Assembly: GCF_000565015.1 (NCBI RefSeq)
Contig: NZ_JDFF01000011.1
Span: 1-64,000 of the forward strand
DNA from: Porphyromonas catoniae ATCC 51270
GTDB lineage: Bacteria > Bacteroidota > Bacteroidia > Bacteroidales > Porphyromonadaceae
Direction of reading: 5' to 3'
Length of the DNA stretch: 64,000 bases
Under the pieces are notes generated by a model. It was not told where the DNA came from and did not search any database. It saw nothing but the letters and a program-made list of their open reading frames with translations. Below, one piece after another: positions 25,300-33,742 of the stretch. The position numbers were made by a program, and so were the translations under genes. How positions within the stretch are numbered: the first letter of the stretch is position 1; every line of letters starts with the position of its first letter.

Positions 25300-26547
25300 C
25301 TAGAGCAGGTGCATCTTCACAAGGACAATCTTGGTGGAGGTACACCGCAACATCTCGAAACGAAGTGACCCTATCTCCAGCACTTCTCCCTGCGAAGGTA
25401 TACTCGAATGATGGTGCAAGATGAACCCCGCTATCGTCATGAAGTCTTCGTCCTCGGGAAGGGAAAGTCCAAACTGCTCGTTAATATCATCGATCTCCAT
25501 ACGTCCGCTGAAGATGAACGTACGGTCATCAACCTTCTTGGCTATGCGTTTCTTGCGATCATGCTCGTCCTCTATATCACCGAAGATCTCTTCGACCACA
25601 TCCTCGAGCGTGACCATTCCAGCTGTACCTCCCAGCTCATCAATCACAACAGCGATGCTCTTCTTACGTTGCATAAGGAGCTTCATCAGCGCACTTGCCT
25701 GCATGCTCTCAGGGACAAAGATCCCAGGGACAATATGCCGATGCCAATCTCCACTTCGGAACATTTCACTAGAATGAATGTACCCAATGGCTTCATCAAT
25801 GTTCTCCTTATAGATGATGATTTTTGACAGCCCTGTACGGATAAAGAGCTCCTCAAGATGCGCCTCTGTGACATTATATTCTGCCCCGACGATCTCGTTA
25901 CGAGGAATCATACAGTCACGTACCTGAAGCCCAGAGAAGGATATAGCGTTTTGAATAATCTTCACCTCGGTTTCAATGCCCGATGCTTGACCATCATCAG
26001 AGCTATGTGTGAGGTAGTACTCTAGATCAAGGGCTGAGAGCGCAGGACGGATAGAGACCGAGCTAGCCTTTTGACCTGCAATGAGCAGTATGCCACGTGT
26101 GATAAGTCCAATGATAAGGACAAAGGGATAGAGTACCACATAAACCACAAAGGCTAGCCCCGAGAAGAAGCGCATCGTGCGGTTAGGATTCGCACGGAAC
26201 GTCACCTTAGGCATAAACTCTCCTACAAAGAGGATGAGCAAGGTGCTTAGGATAGATTGTAGAAGCAGGATCAGGCCATCGTTCTTCCCGACAAGAGAAA
26301 TAAGCCAAGGCTCCATAAGCTCCGCCATCAGCAGACCATAGATGACAAGGGCAACGTTATTGCCGAGAAGCATCGTGGTAATAAACCGATCAGGACGACC
26401 GTAAAGCAAGCCCAAGATCTTAGCTGAAAAGCCTCCCTTATTTCGGTCTAGCTCAAGACGCAACTTATCGGTGGAGAGGAACGCAATTTCCATCCCCGAG
26501 AAGAAGGCTGAAGCAATAAGTGCAAGCAGAATATATAGGTAAAGCAT
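25300..26547 (-). CDS. CNNM/HlyC-CorC family transporter-like protein
   Basis: A 415-aa membrane protein. The N-terminal DUF21/CNNM domain (residues 1-150) has the start ALIASAFFSGMEIAFLS, LLGNNVALVIYG and GEFMPK. A CBS pair follows (200-320; VRDCMIPRNEIV, VIDELGGTAGMVTLEDVVEEIFGDI) and then a CorC/HlyC C-terminal domain (340-415; MEIDDINEQFGLSLPED). Family members are linked to Mg2+ or Co2+ handling. The name hemolysin in databases is historical. It is the last gene of the coaX-to-CNNM run, 11 bp after lptC. Confidence 0.9.
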   Translation of the reverse strand: MLYLYILLALIASAFFSGMEIAFLSTDKLRLELDRNKGGFSAKILGLLYGRPDRFITTMLLGNNVALVIYGLLMAELMEPWLISLVGKNDGLILLLQSILSTLLILFVGEFMPKVTFRANPNRTMRFFSGLAFVVYVVLYPFVLIIGLITRGILLIAGQKASSVSIRPALSALDLEYYLTHSSDDGQASGIETEVKIIQNAISFSGLQVRDCMIPRNEIVGAEYNVTEAHLEELFIRTGLSKIIIYKENIDEAIGYIHSSEMFRSGDWHRHIVPGIFVPESMQASALMKLLMQRKKSIAVVIDELGGTAGMVTLEDVVEEIFGDIEDEHDRKKRIAKKVDDRTFIFSGRMEIDDINEQFGLSLPEDEDFMTIAGFILHHHSSIPSQGEVLEIGSLRFEMLRCTSTKIVLVKMHLL

Positions 26548-26558
26548 CGGATAAGTGG

Positions 26559-27266
26559 CTAACGAATACCCCTCTGGAGTGTATCCGGGGTAGCGGGTTG
26601 AGGTGAAGGACTCTTCGCAGCGTCCTCTTCGTACTCAATCACACCTCGGTTATCATAAATTTCGTACCAACTGAGGTCATCTGTTGCCTCGAAGTGTGAG
26701 CCACGAAGCTCTCGGCCTTGTGTAAAGAAGTACGTGGTATCCTTAGAGTAAAGGCGGCGACTGTCACGTAGCCAGAAGAGACGATGAGTATTCAGTCTCT
26801 GACCATTAGGTCCCTGCACACGTACATTGCCAATCAGCTCCCATTCCTCATTCTGAGTACGACGAATGGCAGAGTCTGCTTTAATGAAGACTTTACTCCC
26901 GCTGATGGTGTCGTAGGGACGAAGGAGCAGTCCATGAGGGAAGACCCATTCATTGCGCTCTGGACGCTCATAGATGAGTAGCTCTGCAGCTGTCATGCGG
27001 TAGCGTATCAGGCCAGAGTCTGAGATGAGCGTGTTGAGCTGAACCATTCGTGCCGAGTAGAGAGAATCGATGTTTACAGCGAGATTCTTAGTCTCTACTC
27101 GCTCCTTCGAGCACGCAACAAGGAAGAGAAGCCCCGCAAGGACAATGAGGACTCTAGACAGGACAACGCAGGGCAACGAGAAAAGACCTCCTACCAAAGA
27201 CGTAGTGTCCTTGGTAGGAAGTCCTTTATATCCCCCGGCCGCAGAGTGCGGCGGAAGTTCAAGCAT
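26559..27266 (-). CDS. lptC: LPS export lipoprotein-type LptC
   Basis: About 205-235 aa, a periplasmic component of the Lpt bridge. The hydrophobic segment SRVLIVLAGLLFLVAC ends in a lipobox Cys, and the body has the LptC beta-jellyroll look (SGLIRYRMTAAELLIY, SKVFIKADSAIRRT, RLNTHRLFWLRDSRRLY). ATG 27266 places 30 non-signal residues before the signal, and a terminator-like hairpin (27189-27219) lies within them. A TTG at 27176 (giving LPCVVLSRVLIV) would make a normal lipoprotein start. Which start is used is uncertain. Position after OMP and TPR genes is usual for Bacteroidota. Confidence 0.8.
   Translation of the reverse strand: MLELPPHSAAGGYKGLPTKDTTSLVGGLFSLPCVVLSRVLIVLAGLLFLVACSKERVETKNLAVNIDSLYSARMVQLNTLISDSGLIRYRMTAAELLIYERPERNEWVFPHGLLLRPYDTISGSKVFIKADSAIRRTQNEEWELIGNVRVQGPNGQRLNTHRLFWLRDSRRLYSKDTTYFFTQGRELRGSHFEATDDLSWYEIYDNRGVIEYEEDAAKSPSPQPATPDTLQRGIR
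27189..27219 (-). terminator. Terminator-like hairpin between the TPR gene and lptC
   Basis: TCCTACCAA and TTGGTAGGA form a 9-bp stem with extra GAC/GTC pairing, and the minus strand continues GGTCTTTTCT. It falls after the TPR stop and inside the longest lptC frame, so it may be an attenuator. Confidence 0.5.
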
Positions 27267-27281
27267 AGGCTAGGCTATGGA

Positions 27282-28631
27282 TTAAGGGATGACGACCGAT
27301 TCGCCGCCGATGTTTAGCGTACTGCCCTTCTTTATCTCTGGGTGCATGAAGATATCCTGAGCTGAGGGGAGGAGGCGAGAGTACGAAGAGATAAGACGAT
27401 TAGCCTCACCTGCAACCTTAGGATCAACGCTGGCAGCACGGCGCAGCTTGTTGATGACGAGGTAGTAGACGCAACGCTGCTTCACCTTATCATCAGGGAA
27501 GTAGCTAGAGGCTGAGTTAGCAGTCATCTGAGCTAGTACAATTAGCGCACGACCCGAGTTGGGGTTCTCAGCAAGCACCTTACTAGCATAAGCACGGGCT
27601 TGGCTGTAGTTATTTTGCTTCATCGCTAGCTGGATAAGCACTTCGTAGCACTTAACGCGGTCAGTAGAACTCTTGGAGAGAGAGATTGCCTTGTTGAGGT
27701 AATCACTCGCTTCGGAGTACTTATTATGCTCAATGAGGTTCCCAGCGAGAAGCATAGCTGCAGTAGCAGTAGGCTCGATATCGAAGAGGTACTGGCTAGC
27801 ACGGAAAGCAGCAGTAGAGCTACACCCTGCATTCTGGAAGAGAGAAGCCGTGGAGGTAAGGAAGGCCTTATCCGTCTTATGTGCTTCAATCTTGTCCACT
27901 GTATAGACCCTATTCAGCATCTCACAGCCAGCTAGACCACTCTGGGCGAACTCGGCATCCATTGGGTTCTTAAACGTCTCAATCTGCTTGCGGGCCTCAG
28001 CATCGTTAGCTACAGCTTCGAGAGCGGCATCTGCATAGCCTGCAGCCTCGAGGTAGTCATTGATGTAATTCTCCACCTTCGTCGTATCCCTCATTGCCAC
28101 AGCACGAGAGGAGAAGGCAAAGTAGTAAAGAGCCTCTGGTGCAGTCTGCTCCTTGTAGCGAGCCACAACAGGCTTGAGCCAAGCGTAGACCTGAGCATAG
28201 TCTGCATCGTTACCTACAGTGACTAGATACTCCTTTGTCTTACCTAGCATAATCTTATCTGCTCCCATCTTAGCGTCGTCACCAAAATAGGTAGCACGAT
28301 CATCATAGAGCTTCAGTAGATCGGCAAGAGCTTTCTTCTTCGCTGCGGGATCCTTGGCCTGACCAAGTTTCCACTGAAGGATCTTCACCCCAATGATGTA
28401 TATATTCTTCGAGGAAGCAGGGCATTCATCGTAAGCCCTCTTCCAGTGTTCAAACGCATCTTGATAGTTACCCGTCTTACCAAGACTGGTGAATAAGCTG
28501 ATGCTTTGGCGGCAACGGATACTGTCCTGACCTGAGCCAAAAGGAGTTCCTGAAGCCTTACCCGTCTGAGCATAGGCAGCCGTGGAAAGGAAGCCAAGGG
28601 CTGCCACCAGGATCATTCTGTTCAGTTTCAT
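27282..28631 (-). CDS. Exported TPR-repeat protein
   Basis: A 449-aa protein with a signal peptide (MKLNRMILVAALGFLSTAAYAQ). The rest is helical with TPR-like units, for example GNYQDAFEHWKRAYDECPAS near residue 55 and KYSEASDYLNKAISLSKSS and NYSQARAYASKVLAENPNSG in the second half. It has no enzymatic motif. In Bacteroidota a TPR protein of this kind commonly stands between a FadL-like OMP and lptC, as here. A role in envelope assembly is inferred from context only. Confidence 0.85.
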   Translation of the reverse strand: MKLNRMILVAALGFLSTAAYAQTGKASGTPFGSGQDSIRCRQSISLFTSLGKTGNYQDAFEHWKRAYDECPASSKNIYIIGVKILQWKLGQAKDPAAKKKALADLLKLYDDRATYFGDDAKMGADKIMLGKTKEYLVTVGNDADYAQVYAWLKPVVARYKEQTAPEALYYFAFSSRAVAMRDTTKVENYINDYLEAAGYADAALEAVANDAEARKQIETFKNPMDAEFAQSGLAGCEMLNRVYTVDKIEAHKTDKAFLTSTASLFQNAGCSSTAAFRASQYLFDIEPTATAAMLLAGNLIEHNKYSEASDYLNKAISLSKSSTDRVKCYEVLIQLAMKQNNYSQARAYASKVLAENPNSGRALIVLAQMTANSASSYFPDDKVKQRCVYYLVINKLRRAASVDPKVAGEANRLISSYSRLLPSAQDIFMHPEIKKGSTLNIGGESVVIP

Positions 28632-28658
28632 TATCTCTGTATTTAGTATTTATGTTAC

Positions 28659-28675
28659 ACCGATTCTTAATCGGT
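28659..28675 (-). other. Short hairpin between the OMP and TPR genes
   Basis: ACCGATT-CTT-AATCGGT is a perfect 7-bp stem with a 3-nt loop in the 75-bp gap. It may be an intercistronic processing or attenuation site. Confidence 0.35.
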
Positions 28676-28706
28676 ACTACTTAGATTACTCTCTATTCTC
28701 GTGGGT

Positions 28707-30020
28707 TTAATTGATACGAGCCTTGCGGAACCAACCCTCATTAAAGGTCACACCCACCGTCAGTCCTAGGCTATGCTCCTTGACCATACCCGAGGCTTGT
28801 GGGTGAAGATAGCTATAGTCAATAGTCAAGCTCACCAGCGATCGGCGATCCACCAAAGGAATACCAATCCCTAGGGAAGCCCCATACTGAGTATAGCCAG
28901 CGAGCGTACCATCCGGTGTAGGCACCTTCACATAAGAGTTCGAGCCATTGAGGCCAAAGCGGTAGTAGGAGCGACTAAAGATACTCCGTCCACGATAGTT
29001 GGGGAGCCACTCTCCGCCGACAGCTATACGATAACGATCGGTAAAGCGAGCACCGGTACCCGCATTATCCCCTGCACTCCCCCATTTCATGTAGGAGACA
29101 TCCGCCCCGACCATGAAGACATCCTTGTATCGATAAGTCAGTCCACCTGACAGGCTCATCGGGGAGATATGTTGTGCGCCAGAGGAAAGGGTGTCCGCCC
29201 GAAGGAGGGTGCTACGCCCTGTCTGGGTATTGTACTGATATTGTAGGAGTACAGACTCTGACCGTAGCCCCATCTCTGGAGCAAAGGTTGCCCCAAAGAC
29301 TAAGCTCTTACCACGCTTAGCATCAAGCATCCATTCATATTGAGCTCCGAAATCGAAACGAAAGCCCTTGAGGTGAAGCTGGCTCCGATCCACAGGGTTG
29401 ATGGCATTACTTCCACTACTATAGATGACCTGATGCTGTCGGGTCGTATAGCCGAAGAGATATGAGGCATTTACCCCGAGGGAGAAATTCCCGATACGCC
29501 CACCAACACCTAGATAGAGATCGTTATAGCTCCCCTCACCTGAATAGGCACGTTGGTAGAGGCTACCGCTGTTATCCCCCTGGAGCTTCTCTGTGTTGCC
29601 GAAGCGATAGCCTACAGTAGAGAAGGGCATGATCCCCGCACTAATGGCTAGATGCTTGCTCACAGGGAAGAGGATTGTGGCGTAATCAAGATTCCCGAGT
29701 ACACGGCTATCCTTCTTGCTCCCCTCCGATAGGTATGACCCTCGGAGAGAGACAGCAAGATCCATGATGAACGTCAACGAGTCCACCGCAGTATATGAGG
29801 CAGGGTTAGCAGGGCTGACGATGTTTGGGTCACGCAGTCCTGCGCCAAGCCCCCCCATGGCACGTGCGCCTGCCGTCATTCGCTCACCGAGTCTACCATA
29901 GCCATAGCGACTATAGGGGGAGCGCTCACTATTATTCTGTGCATGTGCGCACGGGATAGTGAGAGTGGCAAGTAGTCCTGTGAGGACGAGTCGGGAGATG
30001 ATCTTCTTCCTTGTTATCAT
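28707..30020 (-). CDS. Outer-membrane beta-barrel protein (FadL/PorV-like)
   Basis: A 437-aa protein with a signal peptide (MITRKKIISRLVLTGLLATL to AHA|QNNSE). Alternating beta strands with aromatic girdles follow, and SPYSRYGYGRLGE and GARAMGGLGAGLRDPNIVSPANPASY near the N-terminus are typical of Bacteroidota FadL-like barrels. The gene overlaps the coaX stop by ATGA. Context (coaX-OMP-TPR-lptC) is conserved in the phylum as I know it. The transported substrate is unknown. Confidence 0.85.
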   Translation of the reverse strand: MITRKKIISRLVLTGLLATLTIPCAHAQNNSERSPYSRYGYGRLGERMTAGARAMGGLGAGLRDPNIVSPANPASYTAVDSLTFIMDLAVSLRGSYLSEGSKKDSRVLGNLDYATILFPVSKHLAISAGIMPFSTVGYRFGNTEKLQGDNSGSLYQRAYSGEGSYNDLYLGVGGRIGNFSLGVNASYLFGYTTRQHQVIYSSGSNAINPVDRSQLHLKGFRFDFGAQYEWMLDAKRGKSLVFGATFAPEMGLRSESVLLQYQYNTQTGRSTLLRADTLSSGAQHISPMSLSGGLTYRYKDVFMVGADVSYMKWGSAGDNAGTGARFTDRYRIAVGGEWLPNYRGRSIFSRSYYRFGLNGSNSYVKVPTPDGTLAGYTQYGASLGIGIPLVDRRSLVSLTIDYSYLHPQASGMVKEHSLGLTVGVTFNEGWFRKARIN

Positions 30021-30745
30021 TTGTTGTACTCCAATATCTTATTCAGCCCAAAGAGCACCAAGTTTGGCTCTACATATACATCCTCCTCGAGGAGCTCCTG
30101 GATCATTTGTGCATCACCTCCGGTGAGGTAGACAACGGCCTCGGGGTGAAGGCTGCGTAGAGAGCGAATGTAGCCATCTACCTCGTATATGAGCCCCCGC
30201 AAAGCCCCTCTACTCAGAGCCTCTTGGGTCGTTGTCCCATAGCCTAGAGAGGTATCCTTCAGATCGGAGAGTAGAGGCAGACGGGAGGTAAAGTGATTAA
30301 GAGCCTTGAGCCTAGTGTAGAGCCCTGGGGAGATATTTCCTCCGAGATACGTGCCTGAGCTTGTGACACGCTCGAAGGTAATGGCTGTCCCTGAGTCTAC
30401 AATCAATAGTTCCCTCTCTCTCGGAGCGAGCGAGTAAGCACCGACGACAGCTGCCAGTCGGTCACTCCCTAAACGCTTACGATCATACGCCACCTCTAGT
30501 GGGACGGCTGTATGCTCATCCACCATGACCACAGAGGGCAAACGCTCGGAGAGAAGCCCCAAGAGAGGCTTGTCCACTCGTGCTACAGAACTGTATATAG
30601 CAGCCTCCAGCGAGGGGTGAGCCGATAAGATTTGTCCTGCGTCTCGTAGGGAGAGGTGAGGGAAGGTATAGCATTGTACTAGCTCCTCCTCGGTAGCAAT
30701 AGCCACCTTGCACACCGTATTCCCTTGGTCAATGATTAAGTTCAC
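30017..30745 (-). CDS. coaX: Type III pantothenate kinase
   Basis: A 242-aa cytosolic enzyme catalysing the first step of CoA synthesis. ASKHA-fold motifs: the phosphate-1 loop IDQGNTVCKVAI, the adenosine/phosphate motif VDSGTAITFE, GGNISPGLYTRLKAL and the late TGGDAQ. It starts with GTG at 30745 (MNLIIDQGNT), and its stop overlaps the OMP start in ATGA. Confidence 0.95.
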   Translation of the reverse strand: MNLIIDQGNTVCKVAIATEEELVQCYTFPHLSLRDAGQILSAHPSLEAAIYSSVARVDKPLLGLLSERLPSVVMVDEHTAVPLEVAYDRKRLGSDRLAAVVGAYSLAPRERELLIVDSGTAITFERVTSSGTYLGGNISPGLYTRLKALNHFTSRLPLLSDLKDTSLGYGTTTQEALSRGALRGLIYEVDGYIRSLRSLHPEAVVYLTGGDAQMIQELLEEDVYVEPNLVLFGLNKILEYNK

Positions 30746-30860
30746 TTAAAGGTAAATCGTCTATTAGACCACAAAGAAACGCTTTTTCCGTGGAATAGGC
30801 TCCATTAAATACGCTAGCAAGTCCTTTTCTCAACCACTGAGGGCTCCGTCGTGCTATCTG

Positions 30861-31313
30861 CTATAAGTCAAAGAGAGACTCCCCTTCGCCTAGCTCGGAG
30901 CGCAGGAGGGCAAGGGCCCGCTCCTCTGCCGAACGCATCGCAGTCTCATCCTCGGGCGTCTTATCCTTCAGCCCGCAGAGGTGTAGCACACCATGTATGA
31001 TCACTCGGTGGAGCTCTTCCTCGTAGCTTGTACCCAATTGCTCAGCATTACTGCGTACCGTATCTAGGCTAATGAGCATGTCTCCTGACACCTTATCCCC
31101 CTCGCTCTCGTCGAAGGTAATGATGTCGGTGTAATAGTCGTGATCGAGGAAGTCTTGATTCGTCTGTAGGATGCGCTCATCCCCACAGAACTGGTAGCAG
31201 AGCTCCCCGACCCTACGGTCATAGCTCTCGGCTACCTCTTCGATCCATGTACGGATAAGCTTCTTACGGAGCCTCGGCTCCTCCACATCTTCATCCGAAT
31301 AAAAGGCTATCAT
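30861..31313 (-). CDS. ybeY: Endoribonuclease YbeY (rRNA maturation)
   Basis: A 150-aa zinc RNase needed for 16S rRNA 3' processing and ribosome quality control. The core GDMLISLDTVRSNA and the metal site IHGVLHLCGLKDK are present. The classical pattern is HGxLHLxGYDH. Here the third ligand histidine is replaced (LKDK), a change I recall from other Bacteroidota members, so it probably keeps function with a different third ligand. It lies between tsaC and coaX on the minus strand. Confidence 0.9.
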   Translation of the reverse strand: MIAFYSDEDVEEPRLRKKLIRTWIEEVAESYDRRVGELCYQFCGDERILQTNQDFLDHDYYTDIITFDESEGDKVSGDMLISLDTVRSNAEQLGTSYEEELHRVIIHGVLHLCGLKDKTPEDETAMRSAEERALALLRSELGEGESLFDL

Positions 31314-31338
31314 ATCTATGTATTTAGTTGGTGCGAGT

Positions 31339-31971
31339 CTACTCTTGCTTAATCAGGGGCTCTTCGTCGGCCAGACGTCCATGTCCGTAGCGCAAAATCT
31401 CGAATGGCTCCTCTGTACAATCAACGACCGTAGAGGGGGCAAGTGGTATATCCCCAGCATCGAAGACCCCTGAGACGAATGAGCCAAATCGCTCATCGAT
31501 TAGCTCGGGATTGGTCACATACTCTGGCTCATCACTATCCTCTATCGGTAGGGATGCCGTGATGAGCGGGTTACCTAAATGCTCACTGAGGAGCTGCCCA
31601 ATAGGGTGCTGAGCCAGACGCACGCCCACCTCACGTCTATGCTTGAATATCCGAGGTAAGGCTCCCGAGGCAGGGAGGATAAACGTATAGTTCACCTCAT
31701 GCTCCTTGATGAATTTAAATGCTCGGTCATTCATCTTGCAGTACTCCGACACTTGGCTCAGCGAGTGGCAAGCCATTGAGAGGGATTTCTTTCGGACGTC
31801 TATCCCCTTGAGTCGGCACAGCTCCTCTATAGCCCGAGCATTCAGAGCATCACAACAGTAGGCATAGCCCGAGGCTGTCGGATAGATAAAAATCTCTCCA
31901 TCCCTGAGCTGATCTACGAGCCTTGTGAGGAGGCGGTAGTCGGGATTATCTGCGTAGAGCTTAATCAGCAT
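31339..31971 (-). CDS. tsaC: Threonylcarbamoyl-AMP synthase (YrdC/Sua5 family)
   Basis: A 210-aa enzyme making threonylcarbamoyl-AMP for t6A37 in ANN-decoding tRNAs. YrdC-domain features: IFIYPTASGYAYCCDALN, RLKGIDVRKKSLSMACHSLS, NYTFILPASGALPRIF and VGVRLAQHPIGQLLSEHLGNPLITASLP. A final PSTVVDCTEEPFEILRYGHG is the usual strand near the C-terminus. It has no Sua5 C-terminal domain. It lies 14 bp after rlmB. Confidence 0.9.
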   Translation of the reverse strand: MLIKLYADNPDYRLLTRLVDQLRDGEIFIYPTASGYAYCCDALNARAIEELCRLKGIDVRKKSLSMACHSLSQVSEYCKMNDRAFKFIKEHEVNYTFILPASGALPRIFKHRREVGVRLAQHPIGQLLSEHLGNPLITASLPIEDSDEPEYVTNPELIDERFGSFVSGVFDAGDIPLAPSTVVDCTEEPFEILRYGHGRLADEEPLIKQE

Positions 31972-31985
31972 GGCGTGCTCCTTCC

Positions 31986-32738
31986 TTATTTAGCGTTAGA
32001 GATGGCTGTGCCTTGGCGTACGATTTCGTAGATGAGGATCCCTGCAGCCACAGACACGTTCAGCGAGCCAATGGCTCCGACCTGAGGAATACGCACGATA
32101 TGGTCTGCTCGGCGAAGGACTTCCTCCGAAACCCCTTCGTCCTCAGCCCCAAGGACAAGGCCAAGGGGTAAGCGAAGCTCCGTCTCAGTATAGACGTCTC
32201 GTGCCTTCTCGGAGGCAGCGACAATTTTCAGACCGCTTGCCTGGAGGAGAGACACAGCTGACATAATAGAGCTTACCCGACATACAGGGAGACGATGCAA
32301 AGCTCCTGCCGAGGTCTTAATCGCATCCGCCGTCACCGTCACACTCCCACGCTCGGGGATGATGAGGGCATCGACACCAGCACACTCCGCCGTACGTGCT
32401 ATTGCCCCGAAGTTACGGACATCAGTGAGTCCATCCAACAGGAGCACGAAAGGAGAGCGTCCCGCCTCATAGAGCATGGGGATAAGGGTCTCTAGCGGCG
32501 TGTACTCAATCTCACTGATGAAGGCGATGACCCCTTGGTGCTGCTTGCGTGTCAGACGTGTCAAACGCTCCTCGGGTACAATCTGTAGGGGGATCGTACG
32601 CTCACGTGCTAGGGCAATAATGCGACTGACCTCCTCGCTCCTCAACCCACGTTTAAGTAATATCTTGTCGATCTCTCGCCCAGCCTCCAATGCCTCAAGC
32701 AGAGGATGCATGCCAAAGATCAAATTAGGCTTTCCCAT
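31986..32738 (-). CDS. rlmB: 23S rRNA 2'-O-methyltransferase RlmB/TrmH family
   Basis: A 250-aa SPOUT methyltransferase. The N-terminal substrate-binding domain (LIFGMHPLLEALEAGREIDK) precedes the knotted SAM domain with LLLDGLTDVRNFGAIARTAE, LVLGAEDEGVSEEVL and IPQVGAIGSLNVSVAAGILIYE. The family methylates G2251 of 23S rRNA; the exact site here is inferred. First gene of the rlmB-tsaC-ybeY-coaX run. A second SpoU-type gene lies at 41275-42060. Confidence 0.9.
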   Translation of the reverse strand: MGKPNLIFGMHPLLEALEAGREIDKILLKRGLRSEEVSRIIALARERTIPLQIVPEERLTRLTRKQHQGVIAFISEIEYTPLETLIPMLYEAGRSPFVLLLDGLTDVRNFGAIARTAECAGVDALIIPERGSVTVTADAIKTSAGALHRLPVCRVSSIMSAVSLLQASGLKIVAASEKARDVYTETELRLPLGLVLGAEDEGVSEEVLRRADHIVRIPQVGAIGSLNVSVAAGILIYEIVRQGTAISNAK

Positions 32739-32773
32739 CTAGTCGTATCCTATTCTTTCAAATCTCTTTAGGA

Positions 32774-32781
32774 CAAAGATA
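32774..32781 (-). promoter_or_regulatory. -7 box (TATCTTTG) for rlmB
   Basis: The minus strand reads TATCTTTG, 35 bp before ATG 32738. Confidence 0.5.
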
Positions 32782-32855
32782 GCAAAAGGTAGCCTTTGTT
32801 TCGATAAAGGCTTACACCTTAGCTCCACCAACCTAATCCGCCAACCCTCCCACAG

Positions 32856-32964
32856 AGGCTACGAGGAAGGGGTAAAATAGGTATCCCCGTAACCTTGCCA
32901 GAGGTATCCTCGTAACCTCGCTGGAGTTTGCCCCGATACCTCCAGCGAGGTTACGAGGATACCT
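32856..32964. repeat. Five-unit array of AGGTATCCTCGTAACCT palindromes, exact 23-bp period
   Basis: Seventeen-base units begin at 32856 (decayed, AGGCTACGAGGAAGGGG), 32879 (AGGTATCCCCGTAACCT), 32902 (AGGTATCCTCGTAACCT), 32925 (AGTTTGCCCCGATACCT) and 32948 (AGGTTACGAGGATACCT, opposite orientation). Six-base spacers cgctgg and ccagcg on either side of the fourth unit are reverse complements, so 32900-32926 and 32940-32966 form a perfect 27-bp inverted repeat with a 13-nt loop. Confidence 0.75.
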
Positions 32965-33065
32965 CTAGAGCGGAAGCAAAGGATCTTCGTCCAGAGAGGT
33001 AAACATTCCTATTCACCACCCTACCCTAGTCCAAGGTCAAATACCCTTCGGTGGCTAAATCTGGG

Positions 33066-33073
33066 TATCTTTG
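33066..33073 (+). promoter_or_regulatory. -7 box (TATCTTTG) for the chromate transporter pair
   Basis: TATCTTTG lies 108 bp before ATG 33182. No clear -33 element is seen. Confidence 0.4.
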
Positions 33074-33181
33074 TGGGCTATTAAGCGCATCCTTGCGTTA
33101 AGTAGCTGGGGATGCTTGGGTATCTAAACAGCCTATTCAAGGACAAGAGCACCCCTCCATAAAGGGAACAGAGGACAAGAG

Positions 33182-33742
33182 ATGATGCAGACTAAGGAGC
33201 AGATGCGCCTCTTCGGGGTATTCTTTCGTATCGGTATCGGTACGATAGGTGGCGGGTACGCTATGATCCCGATGATGGAGCATGAGGTCGTCAGGAAAGA
33301 GGGCTGGCTCAGCGAAGAGGAATTCATAGACATCATGGCCGTGGCTCAGGCAACCCCTGGGGTCTTCGCCGTGAACATGGCTGGGCATATCGGCTACAAA
33401 CTCGGGGGCGTACGAGTAGCACTACTGGCAGCCCTTGGGAATATCCTTCCCTCCTTTGTCATCATCTTGCTCCTAGCGGCACTCTTTAGACAGTTCAAGC
33501 AGTACCCCCTCGTCGAATATGCCTTCCGCGGGATACGCCCCGTGGTAGTTGCCCTCATCGCCGCCCCCGTTTTCACGATGGCACGTACAGCTGGGCTTAC
33601 CCGATACACGTTCTGGATACCCATTGTAGCAGCTGGACTAATTTACCTGCTAGGGGTCTCCCCGATCTACATCATCCTCATCGCAGGCCTCTCGGGATGG
33701 CTCTGGGGACGTTACTCACGCCATAAAGAAACGCTGCGATGA
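33182..33742 (+). CDS. chrA: Chromate transporter, first half (ChrA-type short subunit)
   Basis: A 186-aa membrane protein equal to one half of the long ChrA. Typical motifs: FFRIGIGTIGGGYAMIPMME, EHEVVRKEGWLSEEEFIDIM and AVAQATPGVFAVNMAGHIGY, followed by four hydrophobic segments. Such half-size proteins work in pairs. The partner begins inside the stop codon (ATGA). Actual chromate export is not certain; sulfate or other oxyanions are possible. Confidence 0.9.
   Translation: MMQTKEQMRLFGVFFRIGIGTIGGGYAMIPMMEHEVVRKEGWLSEEEFIDIMAVAQATPGVFAVNMAGHIGYKLGGVRVALLAALGNILPSFVIILLLAALFRQFKQYPLVEYAFRGIRPVVVALIAAPVFTMARTAGLTRYTFWIPIVAAGLIYLLGVSPIYIILIAGLSGWLWGRYSRHKETLR

Larger units (their letters stand above)
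32739..33181. other. Divergent intergenic region (443 bp) with a 23-bp-phased array
   Basis: Between rlmB (-) and the chromate transporter pair (+). It contains a -7 box for rlmB (TATCTTTG on the minus strand, 32774-32781), the array at 32856-32964 and a -7 box for chrA (33066-33073). No gene is seen. Confidence 0.6.
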
